Assembly (NCBI GenBank): GCA_018823795.1
Contig: JAHJGZ010000134.1
Span: 1-55,644 of the forward strand
DNA length: 55,644 bases
Source of the DNA: Candidatus Omnitrophota bacterium
Lineage (GTDB): Bacteria > Omnitrophota > Omnitrophia > JAHJGZ01
Direction of reading: 5' to 3'
Made by a program: the position numbers and the translations under genes. Under the pieces are notes generated by a model, which made no database searches, was not told where the DNA came from, and saw only the letters and a list, made by a program, of their open reading frames with translations. Shown piece by piece: positions 48,916-55,644 of the stretch (its first letter is position 1; every line of letters begins with the position of its first letter).

Positions 48916-51117
48916 ATGAAAAGCAAAAACAACGAAATTACCTGGGCAGGACAAAAAGATGAAATGTCCTTTTGGCAGCGCATGCTTGATACTATGGGCA
49001 GCGTGTATGGTGAGGGTGTGAAAGCACCGTTTCGGAGTAAAAAACTTCGTTCATGCGACCTCATCATTACTGAGAAATGTAATTTGAGATGTACCAAATG
49101 TTTTTCATGGAAACACAATCAGCATAATGGATTGAGTATTCGACAATGTAAATCGATCATTGATTCACTCAGTAAAACCGGGGAACGTCCTTTTGAAATT
49201 AATCTGGGTGGGGGAGAACCACTTTTAATAGACGGCATTATTGATCTTATCAAGTATTGTAGAAAGAAAGGGCTTAATCCGGCACTTTCCACTAATGGAA
49301 CGTTGCTTACAAAAAATATGGCCAAGCAGTTAGCATTAAGCGGACTTGCCAGGTTAAGTATTTCATTGGATAGTTTACATCCAGACTCACATGATACGTT
49401 AAGTGGGGTCAAAGGATCGCATAAGAAAGTGATGGAAGGAATTCAGGCGATAACAGATTGTTGGAAGCGTGGTATGCTCAACATTCATACGGTGTTAACC
49501 GAAGTTAATCTGGACAGAATTATTGATCTTGTTGAATTTGTTAATCATCATAAGGTGTTAAGCGGCATTAATATCCAGGCACTGGCACAGCCATTTCATA
49601 CACCACTACAGGCGGATTGGTACAAAGATGAACAATTTGCTTTTTTGTGGCCGAATAATATAACAAAAACTCATGCTGTTTTGGACCGATTAATCGAGTG
49701 TAAAAACAAAAATTTTAAAATTATTAACCCGACACATCAATTTAAAGTCTATAAACTCTATTATCAATATCCTAAACGTTTTTCACGTAAATTCCGATGT
49801 AATTTAGGTGATTATAACGTGACGATCAATTCAAAGGGAATAGCACATCTGTGTCCTTTTAAAAAAGCATTATGCGATGTGACGAATAAAAAGTTAGAAA
49901 AACTTTGGTATTCATATCATGCTTCAAAACTTCGCTATGCTATGTACAATTGCCGCACGAGTTGCAATAACATACTCAATTGTTATTTTGAAGAAGAGAA
50001 CATAGATGCTTTTTTTATCGATACCGAGCAACAGAAACAAAATAGCAAAAGTTCCATTGTGGTTGTGGAGAATGACTTGAAAACGGGAGAAAAATCAGCT
50101 GTTCGGTTTTGTAATCTTTTGATAACACCGTGTTGTAATCTTGACTGTAAAATGTGTTACATCGGACGTAGCAGCAAAGAGAAGAAAAAACATTTTCACG
50201 CTCATGGTTTATCGATAAAGGAATGGCGGTGGATTATTCATTCACTACATCTCTTAGGCAATAAGAACATGCGTGTTTATTTCAGTGGCGGAGAGCCTCT
50301 TTTGTGGAAGGGCATCTTTAATCTAATTGCATTTGCTTATCGTAAAGGACTTTTTACCATGATTGGAACGAGTGGTTCCTCTCTGCATTATTACACGTTG
50401 CAAAGGATCCTTGCTTCCGGTCTTAATTTTCTCGAACTTTCTCTTGATAGTCATGATGCCGCAATACATGATTACCTAAGAGGGAAGAAGGGAATCCATA
50501 AGCGACTGATGAACGCTGCCACATGGCTCCATATGAAGAAGAAAGACCTTGAGATCGGCATTAGCTGTGTTATTTCTAAAGTGAATCTGGCCGGGCTACT
50601 GTCATTTGTTGATACAATTGAGCGTGATGATCGTTTCTCAAGTATCTATTTTCAAGCGTTAGTTCAACCATATGACAGCCCACCACAAAAAGAATGGTAT
50701 CGATTAAAAGAGTTCTCATTTTTATGGCCAGATGATAAGGAAGCGCTTAATTATGTATTTGACGAATTGATCGTACGGAAGCAGAAAGGAAATTCTAAGA
50801 TAGGTAATTCACCTGAGCAGCTTCGTTTGTATCAGTATTATTATAACAATCCTGAAGACATTAACCGTGTCAAAACATGTACTCTTGATGCTTCGGCTAT
50901 AACAATTAACTGGCTTGGCTATGTAAGCTATTGTGATTATTTAGGTCCCCTGGGAAATGTGAAGGATTTTCATCTTGAGCAGCTTTTAACCTCAACGATG
51001 TCAGATATTAGAAAACAAGAAATAAAGCAGTGTCAGATTTATTGTAATTCTGTTGGAAATATAATGATTCAACCTGAAAAGCGAGAAGAGGTGTCCTGTG
51101 CCTACAGAAATGCATAG
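48916..51117 (+). CDS. Double radical SAM protein (two LWP-family domains in one ORF)
   Basis: Domain 1 CNLRCTKC...GGGEPLL...AFLWPNN...CRTSCNNILNC; domain 2 CNLDCKMC...SGGEPLL...SFLWPDD...CQIYCNSVGN. Confidence 0.9.
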   Translation: MKSKNNEITWAGQKDEMSFWQRMLDTMGSVYGEGVKAPFRSKKLRSCDLIITEKCNLRCTKCFSWKHNQHNGLSIRQCKSIIDSLSKTGERPFEINLGGGEPLLIDGIIDLIKYCRKKGLNPALSTNGTLLTKNMAKQLALSGLARLSISLDSLHPDSHDTLSGVKGSHKKVMEGIQAITDCWKRGMLNIHTVLTEVNLDRIIDLVEFVNHHKVLSGINIQALAQPFHTPLQADWYKDEQFAFLWPNNITKTHAVLDRLIECKNKNFKIINPTHQFKVYKLYYQYPKRFSRKFRCNLGDYNVTINSKGIAHLCPFKKALCDVTNKKLEKLWYSYHASKLRYAMYNCRTSCNNILNCYFEEENIDAFFIDTEQQKQNSKSSIVVVENDLKTGEKSAVRFCNLLITPCCNLDCKMCYIGRSSKEKKKHFHAHGLSIKEWRWIIHSLHLLGNKNMRVYFSGGEPLLWKGIFNLIAFAYRKGLFTMIGTSGSSLHYYTLQRILASGLNFLELSLDSHDAAIHDYLRGKKGIHKRLMNAATWLHMKKKDLEIGISCVISKVNLAGLLSFVDTIERDDRFSSIYFQALVQPYDSPPQKEWYRLKEFSFLWPDDKEALNYVFDELIVRKQKGNSKIGNSPEQLRLYQYYYNNPEDINRVKTCTLDASAITINWLGYVSYCDYLGPLGNVKDFHLEQLLTSTMSDIRKQEIKQCQIYCNSVGNIMIQPEKREEVSCAYRNA

Positions 51118-52144
51118 AGATGTTTTTGTAGATGAACGTGATAAACATATTCGTAAAGATGTGATGAAACCACACTGTTGTGACTTTATTGTATTAGAAA
51201 ATTGTATGCTTAGTTGCAAAATGTGTCACATGTGGAAATGCAAAGAAAATTATAATCAGGTGCCCGCTCTTTATTATGAAAAATTTATTGAATCACTCTA
51301 TGAATATTTTGGCTCTGAGATGCAAATTCAGATGGTAGGAGGAGAGCCACTTCTTAAACCGGGGATCATTGATCTTATTACAACTGCATCGAAAAAAGGT
51401 TTTTTTACGACACTGACATCAAATGGCTATCTTATTGATAGAAAAATGGCAAGTGCACTGATCGATGCACGTATTTCTTCTATAGCGCTCTCTCTTGATA
51501 GTTTAGATAGTGCTATTCATGACTTTCTTCGTGGAAAGCAGGGGGTTCATAAACAAACGATGAAGGCATTGAAATATCTTACACAATACCGGTATCCGGA
51601 ACAGAGCGTTTGTATTGTGACGACCATAATGCAGCCTAATCTTGACGATCTTATTGCTCTGGCTGATTGGGCTGAAGGTCATTCAGGGATTGCGTGTATC
51701 AGTTTTCAAGTCCTGTCACAACCATTTTATACCAAAGAAGACGTGTCGTGGTATAAAAATCCAAAGTTTTCATTTCTGTGGCCACAACGCGAGAAAGAAG
51801 TTTTTTCTGTCATCGATGCATTGATTGAACGCAAACAAAAAAAGAAAAAAATAGGAAACTCTGTTAATCAATTAAATATATTTAAGAAATATTTTCAGAA
51901 TCCTGAACAATTTGTGAAAAAGGGCGGTTGTCATTTAGGATACAATTCATTGAGCGTAAATTCATCTGGCAATATCTATCTTTGCTTTGAACAACCACCG
52001 ATCGGCAACATTATGCGAGATCGCATAGAAGATGTATGGGAATCACCGATTGCACATGACGTACGCTCACGAATTAAAGCATGTAACCGAAACTGTAAAT
52101 TAATGATTAACTGTTTCAGCGAAGAAGGATTTTCAATTGAATGA
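51098..52144 (+). CDS. Radical SAM protein, LWP-family, SPASM-like C-terminus
   Basis: CMLSCKMC, VGGEPLL, SFLWPQR, CHLGYNSLSVNSSGNIYLC, CNRNCKLMINC. Confidence 0.9.
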   Translation: MPTEMHRDVFVDERDKHIRKDVMKPHCCDFIVLENCMLSCKMCHMWKCKENYNQVPALYYEKFIESLYEYFGSEMQIQMVGGEPLLKPGIIDLITTASKKGFFTTLTSNGYLIDRKMASALIDARISSIALSLDSLDSAIHDFLRGKQGVHKQTMKALKYLTQYRYPEQSVCIVTTIMQPNLDDLIALADWAEGHSGIACISFQVLSQPFYTKEDVSWYKNPKFSFLWPQREKEVFSVIDALIERKQKKKKIGNSVNQLNIFKKYFQNPEQFVKKGGCHLGYNSLSVNSSGNIYLCFEQPPIGNIMRDRIEDVWESPIAHDVRSRIKACNRNCKLMINCFSEEGFSIE

Positions 52145-53565
52145 GTAAGCCTAATTCAGTCTTATTAGTCCAGTCCCCTCCATGGGGTGTTTCAACCGTG
52201 CCATTAGGTGTAGCGTACCTTTCTACGTATTTACGCTCAAAAGGTATTTCAGTCGAGGTATTAGATCTTAATATTAATCTATATCGCAATGCCGCATTTG
52301 ATATACGGGAACGGTGGAGCACCAACGAATTTGAATATTGGGCATCTGGAGATATTCTTAAAGATACATGGTTCAATATTGAAACAATCGTTCAAGATAT
52401 TGTGAAACGGGATATACACGTCGTGGGTTTTTCAACCACCTTTGCTAGTATTCCGTTTCTTAATGAAATTATACAAATATTACGTGCGGCCAAGCCTGAT
52501 ATTACCATTATCGTGGGGGGGGGCGGCCCTTCGTATCGTGTACACCGTAATTTTTTTAGAAAAGATCTGGTAGATTATTTTATTATCGGTGAAGGGGAGG
52601 TTCTGTTATATGAACTTATTAAGCAACTATGGGCCGGCCATTCATCTTTTATCAATGCGACCTGTCATGAATGGAAAGATGAGCCTCGAGATCGGGCTTT
52701 ATGCCTTCAGGGCAAAAGAGCAACAAACCTCGATGAACTTCCATTTCCGACATTTGAAGAGTTTGATATTGAGAAATATATCGAAACAGATCTTTTGCCT
52801 ATTGTGATTTCTCGTGGATGTATTAATGCGTGCCACTTTTGCTGTGATTGGTTATTGAAAAGGCCGTATCGTGTGCGAAAACCCAACGTAATAGTAGACG
52901 AAATACAATGGTTAGTTTCCCGATATGGACGTCGACGGTTTGAATTTAGTGATCTTTTGGTTAACGGTGATTTGCAGAATTTTGAGACATTATGTGATTT
53001 ATTAATACGGAGAAAAATCAATATTGTATGGGGTGGACAAGCGACAGTAAGAAGTGAGATGACGCAGGAGCATTTTTTAAAAATGAAAGAGGCAGGATGT
53101 GGTGGCTTGACCTTTGGTTTTGAAAGTTTTTCTAATTCTCTTCTTAAGAAAATGAATAAGCATTTTACTGCTGCTGATGCAGCGGGTGTCATTCGGAGGG
53201 CAAAAAAAGCAGGAATGCTTGTTGAGGCAAATTTTGTTGTTGGATTTCCTGGTGAACAAGAAAGTGACATTGATGAAACGATTACATTTTTAAAAGAAAA
53301 TCGTGCTTTCATTGACCGTGTTAATAGTCTCAATATTTGTAGCATCGGACCTGGTATGAATATATGGGAAAGAGCGGAAGATTTTGGCATAAATAAGGAT
53401 ATTGTTAACGATTGGTATGCATGGCATACAGAAGATAAACAGAATACGATTGAAATACGAATAGATCGTCACAAAAGGCTTAAAACATTTATAGAAACTG
53501 AAGGATTTGGTCTTTCCTGGCAAAACATACGGAAAAATGAGCAAGAGATAAAGAGAGCGGTATGA
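52141..53565 (+). CDS. B12-binding domain radical SAM protein
   Basis: LLVQSPPWGVSTVPLGVAYLSTYLRSKGISVEVLDLN, SRGCINACHFCCDW (CX3CX2C). Confidence 0.9.
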   Translation: MSKPNSVLLVQSPPWGVSTVPLGVAYLSTYLRSKGISVEVLDLNINLYRNAAFDIRERWSTNEFEYWASGDILKDTWFNIETIVQDIVKRDIHVVGFSTTFASIPFLNEIIQILRAAKPDITIIVGGGGPSYRVHRNFFRKDLVDYFIIGEGEVLLYELIKQLWAGHSSFINATCHEWKDEPRDRALCLQGKRATNLDELPFPTFEEFDIEKYIETDLLPIVISRGCINACHFCCDWLLKRPYRVRKPNVIVDEIQWLVSRYGRRRFEFSDLLVNGDLQNFETLCDLLIRRKINIVWGGQATVRSEMTQEHFLKMKEAGCGGLTFGFESFSNSLLKKMNKHFTAADAAGVIRRAKKAGMLVEANFVVGFPGEQESDIDETITFLKENRAFIDRVNSLNICSIGPGMNIWERAEDFGINKDIVNDWYAWHTEDKQNTIEIRIDRHKRLKTFIETEGFGLSWQNIRKNEQEIKRAV

Positions 53566-54734
53566 TAACAAAACTCGATGAAAACACGCCGAAGATTGAT
53601 AAAACACAGCAGATAAACAAACCTAACTCCTGCGTTTTATTGCTTACATTAAGTTGTAACCTAAAATGTAAAGTGTGTCAGTTATGGTGTAACAAGGAAG
53701 ATCGCACTCATTTTCCTTCGCTTGATAAATGGAAAGCCTTTTTGGATTCTATAGAATATTTTATTAATAAGCCATTCACCCCGTTAGAGAATGCTGCTCA
53801 AGGGGAAAAGAATACAATTAAAAACAATGCCAATAGTAATGATACGGCAATATTAATAAAATCTGTTAAGGAGCGTCCTCTAACGGGGTTCACCGTCATT
53901 TTTGGCGGAGGTGAACCGTTACTTTTTAAGGATGAATTGCTCGTGCTTATTGCCTATGCACATAACAAAGGATTTCGTACTTCACTTGCAACAAGTGGTT
54001 ATCATATGACTGAAGAAGCAGTGAAAGAATTATGTGCTGCGGGACTTGATTATATCGCGTTTAGTGTCTATAGCCTTAATGGTCGAAAACAGGATTTCTT
54101 AAGAGGTGTACCAAGCAGTCTTAAAAAGGTGAAGGAAGCAATTGCGTTGTTTTCCCAGCATGGTTCGCATGTTGAAATTGCTATTGATACGGTTCTTATG
54201 GAACCAAACAGGAAGGATATTGTTCGTTTGACAAAGTGGGTTTTAAAACACAAAAATATTTCACGAATCATGTTTCAAGCTGTTATGCAACCATTCCACA
54301 CAAAGCCGTTAGGAGATTGGTATTCCGATAAGGAATATTCTTTTCTGTGGCCTCGTAATGTAAAAAAGATGATAAAGATCATTGATAATTTGAAAAAACT
54401 CAAACGGAACGAAACGAAAAACGGTCAAGGAAAAGTAACAAATTCTATTGCTCAATTTGAAATTTTTAAGCAGTATTTCGAAACTCCAAATCGATTCATC
54501 AAAAATAAACATTGTCCAACTTCTGGCAACGGACATTTTGGTATTGCTCCGGATGGAGCTATTACCTTGTGCCCGTATATGAAGGGTATCGGTAATGTAA
54601 AAGAATATTCTCTTGAGCATCTTTGGTATTCTCAGACAGCGTGCGAGAGAAGGGAAGAAATTTATTCCTGTAGCCGTAATTGTCACCATATTGTTAATTG
54701 TTGGTATGAAGAGGAAATGTTTACATCCATGTAG
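53562..54734 (+). CDS. Radical SAM protein, LWP-family, carrying an in-frame mobile-element insertion
   Basis: CNLKCKVC, GGGEPLL, SFLWPRN, CPTSGNGHFGIAPDGAITLC, CSRNCHHIVNC; 38-codon insertion just before the GGE region. Confidence 0.9.
   Translation: MITKLDENTPKIDKTQQINKPNSCVLLLTLSCNLKCKVCQLWCNKEDRTHFPSLDKWKAFLDSIEYFINKPFTPLENAAQGEKNTIKNNANSNDTAILIKSVKERPLTGFTVIFGGGEPLLFKDELLVLIAYAHNKGFRTSLATSGYHMTEEAVKELCAAGLDYIAFSVYSLNGRKQDFLRGVPSSLKKVKEAIALFSQHGSHVEIAIDTVLMEPNRKDIVRLTKWVLKHKNISRIMFQAVMQPFHTKPLGDWYSDKEYSFLWPRNVKKMIKIIDNLKKLKRNETKNGQGKVTNSIAQFEIFKQYFETPNRFIKNKHCPTSGNGHFGIAPDGAITLCPYMKGIGNVKEYSLEHLWYSQTACERREEIYSCSRNCHHIVNCWYEEEMFTSM
53779..53888. mobile_element. 110-bp TIR element inserted in frame within an rSAM CDS
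   Basis: CCCCGTTAGAGA (53779-53790) / CTCTAACGGGG (53878-53888), TTCA duplication at 53775-53778 and 53889-53892. Confidence 0.85.
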
Positions 54735-54858
54735 AAAACACAAAGTATCACAGATTTGGGACGCTTCATTCGCCCTGAATATATCAACCGTGGATTTGTG
54801 CATATTGATAAAGCAGCGGCATGACATAATAATATAGATAGTAATTTATTTTTAAATT

Positions 54859-55644
54859 ATGGCTATACAAAAAAAGATATTGAAGCAAAAAGTAAGTTTA
54901 ATTTTATTTGGCATCATAATCTTTTTTATAATACTTGAAACAGGATTATGGGTAGGTAGGTTTGTATGTGTATCTGTTCAAGAACATCGGAACATAATTT
55001 CTATTAAGAAGAAAGGGGCTTATCGTATCCTGTGTTTAGGGGAGTCTACTACAGCTGTTAGGGGTAGTAATTCATACCCTGGCCAACTCGAGCAAATATT
55101 AAATCAGGCAAATATAGGAATAGAATTTAGTGTCATTAATAAAGGTATGATTGGAATAGGGACGGGAACTATAGTTAAACAGTTAGAAGATAATTTAAAT
55201 ATATATAATCCAGACATGGTTATTACAATGATGGGTATTAATGATGGGCGGGAAGATATTATGTCTTATGATGATAGTAACTATTGTACAGCCTTGAAAT
55301 TTGTTCGAAGGTTGAAAACGTATAAGCTATTAAGACTCATATGGTTACATGGGATAGCTAAAGCTGAAGCCGGAGATGAAGAATTGCAAGAGCTTGTTAT
55401 GAAAAGACATTTTGATGAAGTGAAGGTGTATAAAAGCCAGAAAAATTATGAAAAGATTGAGGAAATATTGAAGAAGATATTACAAATGGATTCAAAGAAG
55501 ATAGATGCATGGAGTCAATTAGGGTGGTGTTATCGAGAACAAAAGAGATATGAGGAGGCAGAAAAAACTCTTAAAAAGGCCCTAGTGATAAATCCGGATA
55601 GGGCTGATAGTTATATACAGTTAGGATGGTGTTATCATGAGCAG
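54859..55644 (+). CDS. SGNH-like hydrolase fused to TPR repeats (truncated by window end)
   Basis: Open frame to the window end, absent from ORF track: N-term TM, CLGESTTAVRGSNSYPGQLEQIL, TMMGINDGREDI, then WSQLGWCYREQKRYEEAEKTLKKALVINPDRADSYIQLGWCYHEQ. Confidence 0.82.
   Translation, partial: MAIQKKILKQKVSLILFGIIIFFIILETGLWVGRFVCVSVQEHRNIISIKKKGAYRILCLGESTTAVRGSNSYPGQLEQILNQANIGIEFSVINKGMIGIGTGTIVKQLEDNLNIYNPDMVITMMGINDGREDIMSYDDSNYCTALKFVRRLKTYKLLRLIWLHGIAKAEAGDEELQELVMKRHFDEVKVYKSQKNYEKIEEILKKILQMDSKKIDAWSQLGWCYREQKRYEEAEKTLKKALVINPDRADSYIQLGWCYHEQ

Noticed and set aside
40286-54734. RiPP biosynthetic cluster with a repeat-containing precursor peptide
   Set aside because: Gaps in the array are short or filled by a mobile element, and I saw no small Cys/Gly-rich or repeat precursor ORF; glycan genes dominate the neighbourhood. 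It remains an alternative, not supported here.

Overview
The window is AT-rich bacterial DNA of uncertain taxon; the gene style is compatible with an uncultured candidate-phylum bacterium. Positions 1-25,200 carry mostly ordinary genes: YihY/BrkB, NAD synthase, diacylglycerol kinase, PilZ, CNNM/CBS, an LhgO-like oxidase, ferritin-like+VIT1, a Fur-FeoA fusion, CaxA-like antiporter, DUF362, Ppx/GppA, Na/Pi cotransporter, PhoU-like, a Ski2-like helicase, PPi-type PFK and several radical SAM (rSAM) proteins. Positions 25,447 to the window end form a co-directional, tightly packed ~30 kb locus. It contains glycosyltransferases, an ABC-2 (Wzm-like) permease, and a 2743-aa protein in which a Wzt-like ABC ATPase is fused to about 11 diverged ~225-aa repeats. 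These are followed by a glycosyltransferase, an uninterrupted-strand array of 13 rSAM domains (11 from one paralogous family with a shared [LI]WP motif and a reduced SPASM-like Cys pattern), and two SGNH hydrolase genes. I consider this the best candidate for an undescribed system, probably modification and export of a surface glycan; the function is inference. A second discovery is a small mobile-element family with CCCCGTTAGAGAT/ATCTCTAACGGGG terminal inverted repeats. It includes a decayed GIY-YIG-encoding copy (277 bp), two 135-bp internally reduced copies with identical architecture, and a 110-bp copy inserted in frame (114 nt including a 4-bp duplication) in an rSAM gene. One rSAM gene in the array has an in-frame TAA exactly at the Glu of its GGE motif. 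No tRNA, rRNA or CRISPR was recognised. All annotations are from reading the sequence; no searches were run.
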